Below are positions 51,263 through 60,654 of a DNA stretch of 64,000 bases, in pieces; the stretch's first letter is position 1; every line of letters begins with the position of its first letter. The notes beneath the pieces were generated by a model. It did not search any database, was not told where the DNA came from, and worked only from the letters and a program-made list of their open reading frames with translations. This DNA comes from Paenibacillus rhizosphaerae (GTDB lineage Bacteria; Bacillota; Bacilli; Paenibacillales; Paenibacillaceae): assembly GCF_014192015.1 (NCBI RefSeq), contig NZ_JACHXJ010000003.1, forward strand, positions 1 to 64,000, written 5' to 3'. The position numbers and the translations under genes are program-made.

Positions 51263-52801
51263 TTATGGATTCGCCGTGTATGCGGCATTCACTTCCTCGA
51301 TAATCTGGTCTCCGCCGTTACTCTTCCATTCCTTAATCGCTTCATCGATGCTCTCCACCGGCTTTTTGCCTGCGATGATTTCAATGACGGTTTTGTGGAA
51401 GCTGTCGTCCAGCGCCGTCCCTTTCTCCAAGTACGTATTGGACGAGAACAGATAGGCATCGGATGCGTTCTTATACGGATACTTTCCAGCGTTATTAATG
51501 GATTGCTCCATTTCTTTGGCCCATGTGGGATCGCTCCACTTGTACGTGTTGAACGTATTGGAATTGTTCCGCAGTACCCAGTTCCACAAGAGGCTTTGCC
51601 GCCCCTCGCCTTCGGCCTTCAACTCATCGGTCATTTCATAGGCTCCGCTGCTGTTTTTCTTGTAATGGATATTTTCAATCCCATTCTTCAGGATGTCTTC
51701 TCCCTCCGGAGATACCCACCAATCAAACAACTGCAGAATGCGGTCCCGCTTCTCGGCATCCACGTCCTTGCTCAGGACGACTTTGATCGTTCCGCTCGTC
51801 GGCGTGGACGTTCCCCGCATCCCGTCCTTGCCCATCGGCGGCGCCAGCTCCACAAATTTAGCTCCAGGAGAAATCGTCTGCAGCTGCTGATTGGTTTGTT
51901 GGCTGAACTGGTAATGCATGTCGGCAAAGCCCACTTTGCCTTGCGCGTATTTTTCGTTGAAGTTCGTATTCGTAACAAAATCTTTGTCGAGCACGCCCTC
52001 TTTATATGCACGGCTCATAAAGGTCAGGAACGCCTTCCATTCGTCCGATTGGACCTGCATCGGAACCAGTTTGCCGTTCTCCTCCTTCCAGCCATTCGCG
52101 AGCCCAAATGGTGCAAACAGCTCCGGCATGCCCAGCAGGCTTGCGTTGCCAAGCGCCGAGAATCCGAAGGTATCGTTCTTCCCGTTGCCGTCCGGATCCT
52201 GGGTCGTGAAAGCTTTGGCGATATCATAAAATTGATCGATGGTGAATGTATCAGGGGACGGTACGGGAATGCCCAGCTTATCCAGCCAGTCCTTGCGGAC
52301 ATAAATGGTATTTTGGGCCGTGGCATAGATCGGAATGCCGAAGATTTGGTCCTTCGGGTTCAGCAGCGCCCATTCTTCCGGTTTTGCGATGCTTTGCAAA
52401 TGAGAATATTGGGCTAGCTGGGGTTTCAAGTCCTGAAATACGCCCTCCTCCACCCATTTCAGATACTGGCTTGGACTATCGATCCGCATGACGTCGGGCA
52501 GTTTGCCGGATGCTGCGATCACGTTCAGCTTTTCGTAAAAATTAGCATTCGGCACCCACTGAATTTGCAGGTCTACATTGAATTTGTCATCGATGTACTT
52601 GATGATCGGATGGTTGTTGTCCGGCCAGCCCCCGCCTTTCCATGACGCAATCATCATGTCGATTTTGATCTTCTTCGGCTTGTCCTTGTCTCCGTTCGTT
52701 CCAGACGCCGTCCCCGTATCCTCGGTTCCAGCGGATGTACAGCCAACGACCGCTAAAAATACGAGACTCATAACCAGGATGATTGAGAGCATTCGTTTCA
52801 C
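51263..52801 (-). CDS. ABC transporter substrate-binding lipoprotein, LplA type
   Basis: A 512-residue extracellular binding protein. The signal peptide ends in lipobox VVGC with Cys21, followed by a Thr/Gly/Asp-rich linker. The fold is the large solute-binding type common with LplB/LplC permeases. It starts at GTG after GGAGG. It lies downstream of the two-component genes and upstream of the permeases and the phosphodiesterase. The ligand is not readable from sequence. Confidence 0.92.
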   Translation of the reverse strand: MKRMLSIILVMSLVFLAVVGCTSAGTEDTGTASGTNGDKDKPKKIKIDMMIASWKGGGWPDNNHPIIKYIDDKFNVDLQIQWVPNANFYEKLNVIAASGKLPDVMRIDSPSQYLKWVEEGVFQDLKPQLAQYSHLQSIAKPEEWALLNPKDQIFGIPIYATAQNTIYVRKDWLDKLGIPVPSPDTFTIDQFYDIAKAFTTQDPDGNGKNDTFGFSALGNASLLGMPELFAPFGLANGWKEENGKLVPMQVQSDEWKAFLTFMSRAYKEGVLDKDFVTNTNFNEKYAQGKVGFADMHYQFSQQTNQQLQTISPGAKFVELAPPMGKDGMRGTSTPTSGTIKVVLSKDVDAEKRDRILQLFDWWVSPEGEDILKNGIENIHYKKNSSGAYEMTDELKAEGEGRQSLLWNWVLRNNSNTFNTYKWSDPTWAKEMEQSINNAGKYPYKNASDAYLFSSNTYLEKGTALDDSFHKTVIEIIAGKKPVESIDEAIKEWKSNGGDQIIEEVNAAYTANP

Positions 52802-52912
52802 TTCAGGTGACCTCCATTACCCATTGGATTTTGTCCTCTTCCCTTTCAAATATATCTTGCCGACAGGGGCCACTTTTTCACAAAATGATGATCTTTTTAT
52901 CCGAATTTCCGA

Positions 52913-54751
52913 TCATGGATTTATCCTTTTCGGGAATTTCAGCGTGACGACGCTTCCTTTCCCCGGTAATGACTGTACGCGGACGCCGTAGGATGGACCG
53001 TATTTCAGCACCATTCGGGCATGTACGTTGATGATGCCAACCGATTCCTCTTGGGCGAACGGCTCTGCTTGCTGCTCCACCAGCTCCATTCGATGCATAA
53101 TCCGCTCCAGGTCTTCCTCGGGGAATCCATTCCCATTATCGGTAACGTCAATGACGAGGTCGCCCTCTCGCTCATAAGCTTCCACCGTAATTTGGGCATG
53201 GCCGTTTTTGGGTTCGACCGCGTACTTCACGCTGTTCTCCACGATCGGCTGCAGCGACAGCTTGATCATGCGGCAGTCCATGCAGGACTCAGGCACCGAG
53301 ATGCTGCTGTGAAAATGATCAAAGCGGATATGAATGATATCCAGATAATTGTTCAGATTCCGCAGTTCATCCCGCAGCATCACTTCCGATCCGGGCATTT
53401 TCGAGGTATACCGGTAGACGCCCGCCAGGCGGGTCGCCATTGTCTCAATGGTCGGCACCTTCTCGATAAAAGCGATACTCTTGATAATTTCCAGCGTATT
53501 GTACAGCAGATGCGGATTGATTTGGTTCTGAAGCGCCTGAATATGCGCATCCCTTTGCCGCAGCTGCAGCTTCATTTCATTGATCTCCAGACGATGGACG
53601 GTGTGAATAAGCTCATTCAGCCTGGACGTCATCTGATTAAAGCTCCCGTTCAGCTGCTGAATCTCGTCTCTGCCGGGAATCACGATCGCACTGACCTTGG
53701 TATCGCCTGTTTCCACGCGCTTCATCAGATTCCGCAGATGAAGAATGGGCTGGACCACTTGGCCGACCATCTTGGGAATAAAGAGCAGCGATAACGCAAT
53801 AATGCCCGTCATCACCCACAGCGTAGCTTTGCGGGCGAAGTCCAGGCCGCTGGCCATCTCGTGCATAGGAACGGAGGCCACCATATTCCAGCCGGTCACT
53901 TCCGAGCGGTTGCCGGACATCAGAATTTTCTCACCGTGTCGCTCAATGACGGCATCCTGCTTACCAAGAGGAAGGGCGCCCAGAGCCGTGTCCTCCACGT
54001 GCCGGCCTGCCAAACTTACGTCCGGGTGATACACAATTTCGCCGCTCGAATCGACGATAAAAAAATATCCTGTTTTCCCGAGTCTCGTCTGTCCAAGAAT
54101 ATCCTGGATTTCCGTAATCGATAAAGCGATATTCAGATTGCCGATGAGCTTAAGCGAATTCGGATCAAATACAGGGACGATGAGCGTAATATAAGGGTAT
54201 GCGGGCACAGCCGCATCTTCATGGCGGTAATAGGAGGGAACGATTTTTAGTTGATCGGATAAGGGGCCCACCATCCAAGGCGAGGATTCAATCATCGGAT
54301 GGCTCAGGGAATGATCTTTCGAATAAATCAGCCGGCCGTCCAGCGAACGGAGAACGATGCCCAGGACGTTGGAGTAGTTGATCGCGATATATTTGGACAT
54401 GATGCCCTCGACAAGCGCTTCCTGTTCCCGGTTGAAGTTCTCTCCGCTGATGAGCCATTTCTGAAGAAGCCCGCTTTCCGGATTGTCGCCCAGCAGCGAA
54501 TTCGAGGGCAATGGACCGGCAATCGAAGCGTAGGTCGATTGGGCCATCTGCGTAAAATACCGGTCAAGCTGATGATTGATTCGCGCGGTCGAGTCCTGAG
54601 CGATCGTGTAGAAATCATCTTTGGCCGATTCCGTGTAGTAGTAAGATGTAAAAACTGCCATCAGAGCAATGGACACAAAGCTCACCGACAGCACCAGACC
54701 GAGGATCTTCGTCTTGAACGAGAAGCGGTAATGCCAATGGCTCCATTTCAT
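52913..54751 (-). CDS. Sensor histidine kinase, YesM family
   Basis: A 612-residue membrane sensor. One helix lies near residues 14-34, then a Cache-type extracellular domain (TGYFFIVDSSGEIVYHPD near 227), a second helix near 290-315 and a HAMP region. The phosphorylated His lies in QINPHLLYNTLEI near 413, and the ATP site shows PIVENSVKYAV and DNGNGF. Its ATG overlaps the response regulator stop (ATGA at 54748-54751). It probably detects the substrate of the co-transcribed transporter. Confidence 0.93.
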   Translation of the reverse strand: MKWSHWHYRFSFKTKILGLVLSVSFVSIALMAVFTSYYYTESAKDDFYTIAQDSTARINHQLDRYFTQMAQSTYASIAGPLPSNSLLGDNPESGLLQKWLISGENFNREQEALVEGIMSKYIAINYSNVLGIVLRSLDGRLIYSKDHSLSHPMIESSPWMVGPLSDQLKIVPSYYRHEDAAVPAYPYITLIVPVFDPNSLKLIGNLNIALSITEIQDILGQTRLGKTGYFFIVDSSGEIVYHPDVSLAGRHVEDTALGALPLGKQDAVIERHGEKILMSGNRSEVTGWNMVASVPMHEMASGLDFARKATLWVMTGIIALSLLFIPKMVGQVVQPILHLRNLMKRVETGDTKVSAIVIPGRDEIQQLNGSFNQMTSRLNELIHTVHRLEINEMKLQLRQRDAHIQALQNQINPHLLYNTLEIIKSIAFIEKVPTIETMATRLAGVYRYTSKMPGSEVMLRDELRNLNNYLDIIHIRFDHFHSSISVPESCMDCRMIKLSLQPIVENSVKYAVEPKNGHAQITVEAYEREGDLVIDVTDNGNGFPEEDLERIMHRMELVEQQAEPFAQEESVGIINVHARMVLKYGPSYGVRVQSLPGKGSVVTLKFPKRINP

Positions 54752-55764
54752 GATCCCATCCTCTTTCTGTATTCGAGGGGCGCCACTCCGGAAAGTGCCT
54801 TGAATACCCGCGTAAAATAGGGCGTCGACGAGTAGCCGACGATTTCCGCAATTTCGGATACGGCGTATGAGGTCGTTCGCAGCAGCTTTTTGGCCTCGTC
54901 AACGCGCAGACGGTTGACGTAGCTGACGAGCGAGCTGCCGGTATGCTTTTTGAACAGCGCGCTGAAATGGGAGACGCTGAAATTCGTCCGGTTCGCCATG
55001 TCCGTGAGCGACAGGCTCGTTTTATAATTGGCGTCGATATACCGGCACGACTCGGCAATGGCCGTGGGCATGCTCGTTTTCGGCGTTCCCGGATATCCGA
55101 GGTACCACGTTTCCAGCAGCGTCATGTAATATTTCAGGATGGACGGATCGTCGCCTGATTGATATTTCGGAACGTCTGTGAAATCCAAGCCGAATTCATT
55201 CATCAGGTTCTTCAGCTTGTGCTCCATCATGTTCAGCAGCCCGACCCGGGCATTTTTGTTCAGGACATGCAGCCTTAAAATGGACTCGATGAATTGGCGC
55301 TGCTTGTGCATCACGGCATCGACCGCCAAGCCCTGGCTGTTATCCAGTAAAGATTGAAACTTGACCATGTAATCGTTCAGGTCCTTCAGCGATTCCAGCT
55401 TCTCCTTCGATCGGTTTAATGCTTCGGTCAGCGTTTCAAATTCTACCGGCTTCAGCAAATAGTCCGACACGCCATACGACATCGCCTTCTGGGCATATTG
55501 AAAATTGTCGTATCCGCTAATAATGACTGATACGAGCGGAACGCGATGCTCAGCTATTCTTTTGATCAGAGATAACCCGTCAAGTTCGGGCATCATGATA
55601 TCGGTGATAACGAGCATGGGCCATACTTCTTGGATCATGCTCCACGCTTCTTCCCCGTTGCTGCATTCTCCGACGACCTCGAATTCCTCCCCGGCCGTCT
55701 TCACCATCTGGACGATTCCTTTTAATACCCACGGTTCATTTTCGGCGATCAGAACGGTGTACAT
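54748..55764 (-). CDS. Response regulator, YesN/AraC family
   Basis: A 338-residue regulator with receiver domain (residues 1-120) and AraC-type DNA-binding domain in the last 100. The phosphorylated residue is Asp55 in VITDIMMP. The acidic pocket reads AENE instead of the usual DD, a conservative change. The end carries YFTRVFKALSGVAPLEYRKR. GGAGG precedes the ATG. First gene of the operon that continues through the kinase, transporter and phosphodiesterase. Confidence 0.93.
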   Translation of the reverse strand: MYTVLIAENEPWVLKGIVQMVKTAGEEFEVVGECSNGEEAWSMIQEVWPMLVITDIMMPELDGLSLIKRIAEHRVPLVSVIISGYDNFQYAQKAMSYGVSDYLLKPVEFETLTEALNRSKEKLESLKDLNDYMVKFQSLLDNSQGLAVDAVMHKQRQFIESILRLHVLNKNARVGLLNMMEHKLKNLMNEFGLDFTDVPKYQSGDDPSILKYYMTLLETWYLGYPGTPKTSMPTAIAESCRYIDANYKTSLSLTDMANRTNFSVSHFSALFKKHTGSSLVSYVNRLRVDEAKKLLRTTSYAVSEIAEIVGYSSTPYFTRVFKALSGVAPLEYRKRMGS

Positions 55765-55810
55765 TTTGCGCTAAACCTCCATTGTTGGCAATTATCCAAG
55801 ATGCTTGGGA

Positions 55811-55858
55811 TATCCTTTCTGATATCTAAAAAAACCATTCGTGAATGAATGGTTTTTT
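55811..55858. repeat. Dispersed repeat fragment (copy D) with a terminator-like hairpin
   Basis: CTTTCTGATATCTAAAAAAA matches the right end of copies A and B. It merges into a perfect hairpin, AAAAAACCATTC (55829-55840) against GAATGGTTTTTT (55847-55858). It lies between two divergent genes, where no terminator is needed. Confidence 0.65.
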
Positions 55859-55946
55859 CCTGCTTCTTGACGGCCGGGTCATCGCAGCCAATCCATGCTA
55901 CAATGTCCGGTATATACCAAAAAAAGCGAGGAGGCAGGAAGCTGTT

Positions 55947-56951
55947 ATGAATGTACGACTGGCAGAACGAATCATCGAAAAATGGGCCTCGGCGAACGCC
56001 GGTGCGATCGGCCTAGACCCCAATCATATTCAGGCTTCATATATCTATAATCCCGGAGGCTTCGGCAATTTGTCACTTCGCTTGTCGGACGGCTGCACGG
56101 GGCTTCACGTTAAACTGGCTTCGCCCGACCGAAGCGAGCGGCTGCAGCAGTGGGCGGGCGTCAGCGGTTATCTTGCCGAACATTACGCCGCACCCAAACT
56201 GGTCCATAGGATTGACCGCGAGATCGTAGAAGGGTATCCGTACGGCCTGGTGTTCGAATATATCGAGGATGCGGTCCCGCTCGCGAAAGCGCCAAATCCT
56301 GAGGCTATTCTGAAGGGCGTCATCGAGACCGCCTCCAAGCTGCATCGCGACGGCATTCTCCGCGGAATGCTGCCTGAAGCGGAAGCCCGCACTTATGCGG
56401 ATGCATTTGAAGACGAGTACATATCCAGGTTGACGGAAGACTTGGAGGGAATCCGCGCATCCCGTGAGCTGCTGCGGGATTTTGTGTCGGATGAGACCAT
56501 TTCGTGGTTCGGAGAGGAGATCGGCAGGCTGAGGGAAACCGTCCGGCAGACCCCGGCATTTGGGCTCCCTGCGCGTGATGTGGTTCATAACGATCTGAAC
56601 GGAAACAACGTGCTGACTTGCGGCAAGGATGGCTTTCGGATCATCGACTGGGACGATCTTTCCGGCCAGGGAGATGCGGCGATGGACTACTCGGTTATGT
56701 TATGGCCGGTAAAGCATGATCCATCATGGCCGATTTGGAGGGAAAAGGTGCTGGCGGCCGCAGGAGTTGCGGTTACCGAGCGGCTTGAGCTTTATTTTCG
56801 GGCAAAACTGCTGGACGACGTCATTGACGTGCTGGCCGATTACGTCGAGTCGGAGGGGGTCCCGGAACATCGGGAAGAGGCACAGCGCAGGGCCAAAGCA
56901 GTCCATCTCCGCTCGTATCCGCAGTATCTCGCCCAGTATGGAGCCGGGTAA
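55947..56951 (+). CDS. APH-fold phosphotransferase
   Basis: A 334-residue kinase-like protein. The catalytic loop VVHNDLNGNNVL lies near residue 212 with HND in place of HGD. The metal site is IIDWDDLSGQGDAAMDY near 234. GAGGAGG upstream supports the ATG at 55947; a longer open frame would run into the repeat hairpin. The substrate is unknown; choline-kinase-like or small-metabolite kinases are possible. Confidence 0.85.
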   Translation: MNVRLAERIIEKWASANAGAIGLDPNHIQASYIYNPGGFGNLSLRLSDGCTGLHVKLASPDRSERLQQWAGVSGYLAEHYAAPKLVHRIDREIVEGYPYGLVFEYIEDAVPLAKAPNPEAILKGVIETASKLHRDGILRGMLPEAEARTYADAFEDEYISRLTEDLEGIRASRELLRDFVSDETISWFGEEIGRLRETVRQTPAFGLPARDVVHNDLNGNNVLTCGKDGFRIIDWDDLSGQGDAAMDYSVMLWPVKHDPSWPIWREKVLAAAGVAVTERLELYFRAKLLDDVIDVLADYVESEGVPEHREEAQRRAKAVHLRSYPQYLAQYGAG

Positions 56952-57010
56952 GCATAAGCGCTAGAGGCTGGAAACGAATTGCTGTTTCTGAATAAGGAAA
57001 ACACATCATA

Positions 57011-57057
57011 AAACTCTTTCCAGCCGCCTTGATAGGCAGGTAGGAAAGAGTTTTTTT
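57011..57057. terminator. Bidirectional terminator after the kinase gene
   Basis: AAACTCTTTCC (57011-57021) pairs with GGAAAGAGTTT (57043-57053), with inner GCCT/AGGC, and a long T-run follows. Confidence 0.9.
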
Positions 57058-57075
57058 CCGATATACAGACTGGAT

Positions 57076-57672
57076 TTATTTCCGGGCAACGAGCCGCATC
57101 AGCATGTCGGCCTTCGGAATTTGATACACTTTACTTCCATTCGAATTGATAACCATCACACCGGAGAGGACGGATAAATAACTAGCGATGAGCTCACGCG
57201 GATCCCCTTCCGCCAATTCCCCTGCCTGCTGGCCCTCTTCGAATAACGGCAGCAGCATATCCACATACGTATCCATAGAATATTTCTGCTGAAGCTGCTT
57301 CACTTGTTCGGGCACCCCGTCGGATGTGGCTGCCTGGTGGATCAGCATGAAGTATGGAGTGCCGTCTTCATTGAGGATTTCCGCCGTTAACGCCTTGATT
57401 TTCTCGAGCGGCGTTCCCGGCATGTCATAAACACTGCGCAGCGCCGCTTCCGATTCGGCCATCGCCTCTTGAACGAGCGACGTGAACAATTCGTCCTTCG
57501 ATTTAAAATAATGGTACAGCAGCCCGTTGCTGATGCCTGCCGTCTCTGCGATCATACTCATCTTTGCGCTGAGGATGCCTTTGCGGGCAAACACCTGAAG
57601 CGCTGCCGCCTTGATTTGCTCTTTTCGTTCATCGCGAATTTGGTGCAATTGCTCTTCGTTTAATGGTGCCAA
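57076..57672 (-). CDS. TetR family regulator, partner of the FAD monooxygenase
   Basis: A TetR protein of about 198 residues. The helix-turn-helix reads ILSAKMSMIAETAGISNGLLYHYFKSKDELF. The C-terminal part is a helical ligand domain. The start is a TTG: the one at 57672 lies nine bases after AAAGGGG, and another at 57678 is three bases after it. It lies 66 bases downstream of the FAD enzyme gene on the same strand, so they are probably co-transcribed. Two dyads upstream of that enzyme (59239-59312) are its likely operators. Confidence 0.88.
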   Translation of the reverse strand: MAPLNEEQLHQIRDERKEQIKAAALQVFARKGILSAKMSMIAETAGISNGLLYHYFKSKDELFTSLVQEAMAESEAALRSVYDMPGTPLEKIKALTAEILNEDGTPYFMLIHQAATSDGVPEQVKQLQQKYSMDTYVDMLLPLFEEGQQAGELAEGDPRELIASYLSVLSGVMVINSNGSKVYQIPKADMLMRLVARK

Positions 57673-57738
57673 TGTCAAGTACCCCTTTGCCGGAAGCTAC
57701 CGTTTTCTATCAGTATATCAAATCCATCTTCACTATCG

Positions 57739-59214
57739 CTATCGTCTGACCAGCTCGAACGGGGATTCCGGGAACCGTGGAAGCATTTCTTCAAGAATCG
57801 TTTCAACGGGTTGGCCGTTGTCCGCCGTAAGACTGGAGAGCAGCTTCCTGCCTTCTTCCGAAGCGGTTAACACCTGGACTGCGGTTTCAGGATTGAAAAT
57901 GTTTCGGGGAGATACCGATAACGTATTGACCGCCCAATAAAGTCCATAGAACTTCCAATCGGGTTTGGTGACGGCATACCTGAGGAACAGTTCCATATAT
58001 TCGCGGCTGAAGGCATTCTCCTTGCTCGAGTCCGCCCCATCGTATTCGACTCCCTCCCACCGGAGATCGGCCGTACAGTTCAGCCAGAACGCCGGCTCGA
58101 TGGCCTCTTTGATTCGGCGAAGCACGCCGCGCTCCCAATCGGGCCGCTTCTCAGCCCGCTGTTCCCGCAGACACGCCTCCAGAATGTCAACAGAGATCGC
58201 CGCAACCGTCATTCCCTGGCCGAAAATCGGGTCATAAATGCAGTAGGCGTCGCCCAGAACCAGTAAGCCCTGCGGCCACCGCGGCATCTGTTCGTATCGA
58301 TGGCAGTACAATTCCGGGACGCGGAAAGGTCTGGGTGAGGCGATCGGTTCAAAATCGCGGACGATTTCCGCAATCTTCGGGCTCGGAAGCTGCTCCAAGG
58401 CGCGCTCGAATTCGGCGGCATCCGTCGGAGGGTAATTCCCGCCCGGACGGGCGAGCAGCACTTCTGCCGTTTCGTTTTCGATAAAGGAGAAGACGCTCGT
58501 ATACGTACCGCTGGCAGGCTGACCTTGAATGTTGATAACGTCCCACTCATCGATTAAATGAGTCAGATGCGGCGGCACTTTATAGCGGCGGGTGCTGTAT
58601 CCGAGCGAGACCTTCAACAGATCCGGCTTGGGAACCTCGTAGCCCAGGTCCGCAAGCCAGCCCGAGAGCTTTGAAGATCGCCCGCTTGTATCAATAACCA
58701 GGTCGGCCATCAGGGCTTTCTCCTTGCCGGACTGCTCGCGATCTCTGGCTTGCACCCCCATTACCTCGGATCCTTCTGGGCTCGTTAACAACCCCGTCAC
58801 CTGGTGTCTCGTCAGAAATTTCACGTTGGAAATGGCTGCCGTCCGCTCGCGGATGACCCACTCCAGAAGCGCCCTGCTGAATTTAAGATCATCCCGGTCG
58901 TACTTCATTTCCAGGGTGCCGTACTGGTTCATGAAATACGCGGTTTTGTTCAGTGAAGACGGGCAGCCGTTCGCGATCATATCCTGCTCATAGCCAGGAA
59001 AGAGCCGCTCAATGACCGCTTTCCCCCGCGGCGTAAAGCGATGCGGATGGAATGCCTGAGGCGTTCCCGGCCGGACGTCCGGCCCTGTCGGATAGGCATC
59101 ATTTTCGACGATCAGCACCTCTTTGAAATGTTCCGAGAGCACGCGTGCGGTCATGAGTCCCGCCATACCTCCTCCGATGACGATAGCCTTGCTTGTGATC
59201 GCTTTGTTAACCAT
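57739..59214 (-). CDS. FAD-dependent monooxygenase/halogenase-like oxidoreductase
   Basis: A 491-residue flavoprotein. The Rossmann FAD motif VIGGGMAGLMTARVLSE lies near residue 12, and the second FAD motif with GD and P (VLGDAYCIYDPIFGQGMTVAA) near residue 325. The overall plan resembles geranylgeranyl-reductase or halogenase-like FAD enzymes that hydroxylate aromatic or lipophilic substrates. A WxWxIP halogenase motif is not seen. AGGGAGG precedes the ATG. The TetR gene downstream and paired operators upstream suggest induction by its substrate. Confidence 0.87.
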   Translation of the reverse strand: MVNKAITSKAIVIGGGMAGLMTARVLSEHFKEVLIVENDAYPTGPDVRPGTPQAFHPHRFTPRGKAVIERLFPGYEQDMIANGCPSSLNKTAYFMNQYGTLEMKYDRDDLKFSRALLEWVIRERTAAISNVKFLTRHQVTGLLTSPEGSEVMGVQARDREQSGKEKALMADLVIDTSGRSSKLSGWLADLGYEVPKPDLLKVSLGYSTRRYKVPPHLTHLIDEWDVINIQGQPASGTYTSVFSFIENETAEVLLARPGGNYPPTDAAEFERALEQLPSPKIAEIVRDFEPIASPRPFRVPELYCHRYEQMPRWPQGLLVLGDAYCIYDPIFGQGMTVAAISVDILEACLREQRAEKRPDWERGVLRRIKEAIEPAFWLNCTADLRWEGVEYDGADSSKENAFSREYMELFLRYAVTKPDWKFYGLYWAVNTLSVSPRNIFNPETAVQVLTASEEGRKLLSSLTADNGQPVETILEEMLPRFPESPFELVRR

Positions 59215-59238
59215 AAAATGATTCCTCCCTAATTTTAG

Positions 59239-59312
59239 ATTGACTCATTCAGTCGATAAAAATTCAAAAAAATATGATGTGTTACAATTTTAGATTGACT
59301 CAGTCAGTCAAT
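59239..59312. promoter_or_regulatory. Two TetR-type operators upstream of the FAD enzyme
   Basis: Site 1 is ATTGACT-CATTC-AGTCGAT (59239-59257). Site 2 is the perfect dyad ATTGACT-CAGTC-AGTCAAT (59294-59312). Both share the flank TTTTAG on the left and start 55 bases apart. The first lies 25 bases from the FAD gene start. Confidence 0.75.
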
Positions 59313-59475
59313 GTTATTATGCGGCGATTAACAGTTATTGTCAACCCCTTTTTCGAGGCATCAGCAGCTGCCTTATCAGACACTTTCGGACACAACAAAA
59401 CGGCGGCCGGCGAAGACTTGATAATGGCAGTCTATCGCTGCGGCAGCCGCTGTTTAGCCGCGCTTTCCGTTACAT

Positions 59476-59994
59476 TCAAATATGGACGTAAAATCTGTTG
59501 TTTTGGATCACTCCCGCGGCAATCTCGGCCGGATCCCGCTGATTCGTATCCACAAGATAATCCGTATTGACTGCCGCTGTTTTCAGTTTATTTAGCAAAA
59601 ACAGCGAACGGTCCAATGAATGAATATCCCCCCGCTTATTGAGGCGCTCCGTTATCGTTTCTTCGTCTGCGTGCAGTACCGCATATTTGAGCTGTACGTT
59701 TAAATCCGCAATATGCCGGCAGAACCACTCGAATTCATCCTCTACGACAAAGTCGATCACGACATGATAACCGCTTTGGATAAAGTTTCTGGTGACCGAT
59801 AGAATATTCATCCAAGCTAAACTTAAGCGTTCCTCCCATGTCGGCGCAGGCTCCGTCATATACAGGTGGAGTAAATCGTCGCCCTCGATCAGCACGCAGC
59901 GTTCCACGAGCCGCGCCAATTCTTTCGACGTGGTGGATTTTCCGACCCCGAGCGGTCCGGAGATCAGATAGATTTGCTTCGTATCTCCATCCAT
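59476..59994 (-). CDS. P-loop ATP-binding protein, small kinase-like
   Basis: A 172-residue P-loop NTPase. The Walker A motif GPLGVGKSTTS begins at about residue 13, and VIDFVVEDEFEWF near 79 is in the Walker B position. The LHADEETITERLNKRGD segment recalls the Arg-rich lid of shikimate/gluconate-kinase-like enzymes. AAAGGAGG lies ten bases before the ATG at 59994. It may be transcribed with the VOC gene just upstream. The substrate is unknown. Confidence 0.85.
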   Translation of the reverse strand: MDGDTKQIYLISGPLGVGKSTTSKELARLVERCVLIEGDDLLHLYMTEPAPTWEERLSLAWMNILSVTRNFIQSGYHVVIDFVVEDEFEWFCRHIADLNVQLKYAVLHADEETITERLNKRGDIHSLDRSLFLLNKLKTAAVNTDYLVDTNQRDPAEIAAGVIQNNRFYVHI

Positions 59995-60060
59995 ATGTAG
60001 CCATCCTCCTTTCTACAAAAAAGCCTTCGGCTCCGTCTAACCCTGTCCAATCAGCTGGGA

Positions 60061-60417
60061 TCACACTTCGGTTATATGCCAGAGCACGCCGGCGGGATCC
60101 AGCAGATGGATGGCGCGTCTGCCGTACGGCTGCATTTCAGGGGACTTTACTTTAACGCCGTATTTTCCGATGACACCGGAATGTTGAAGATGGCTCCACC
60201 ACGCATCCAAGTCCTGAACGCATAGTTCCAGCATATAGTTCATCTGCAATTCAGCGTTCTGATAGTTCTGTAAATGGAACTCCGTTTCGTCCATCCGGAA
60301 AATCGTGAGCTCATCGCTGGTAAACATCTTTTCAAATCCCAAATCCTCATAGAACCGCACGGCAAGCGGATAATCCTCACCGGACGGAACAAAAGGTCTT
60401 AACTTCAGCGATTTCAT
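60061..60417 (-). CDS. VOC superfamily protein (glyoxalase/bleomycin-resistance fold)
   Basis: A 118-residue protein with paired beta-alpha-beta-beta-beta modules. RPFVPSGEDYPLAVRFYEDLGFEKMF opens it and YGRRAIHLLDPAGVLWHITE closes it. GGGGAG fits the ATG at 60417; two ATG codons closer to it are at poor distance. Relatives range from dioxygenases to antibiotic-binding proteins, so the role is open. Confidence 0.87.
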   Translation of the reverse strand: MKSLKLRPFVPSGEDYPLAVRFYEDLGFEKMFTSDELTIFRMDETEFHLQNYQNAELQMNYMLELCVQDLDAWWSHLQHSGVIGKYGVKVKSPEMQPYGRRAIHLLDPAGVLWHITEV

Positions 60418-60440
60418 CGTCATCATCTCCCCAACTATGA

Positions 60441-60534
60441 TAAGAAAAACATCTACCGACGTACTTTCTAAGAAGACAGAGATCAGGATGTTTAGCCTCT
60501 GAAGCTTTATACCTTCTGAGCTCTTTATAAAAAA
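60441..60534. repeat. Dispersed palindromic repeat, copy C
   Basis: Its first 40 bases match copy A (9874-9913) at 35 of 40 positions. The right end TTTATACCTTCTGAGCTC is a diverged form of the shared right arm, followed by an A-run. The A-run merges with the terminator of the fucosidase gene. Confidence 0.7.
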
Positions 60535-60568
60535 CGCCCCTCGGCATCATTATAACAGCCGCAGGGCG
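60529..60568 (-). terminator. Terminator of the fucosidase gene
   Basis: CGCCCCTCGGC (60535-60545) pairs with GCCGCAGGGCG (60558-60568) with one mismatch. A six-T run follows on the minus strand. Confidence 0.88.
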
Positions 60569-60654
60569 TAATCCAACGAGTATTAAATTTTTATACCGAT
60601 CATATGCCTAACTCAGCCAGCGATGCTGGTCTTTCGTTTGATCATCAAGCACTG

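Noticed and set aside
51011..52417. Open frame of 468 codons on the plus strand
   Set aside because: Antisense to the binding-protein and permease genes. The protein is rich in Arg/His/Pro without domains.
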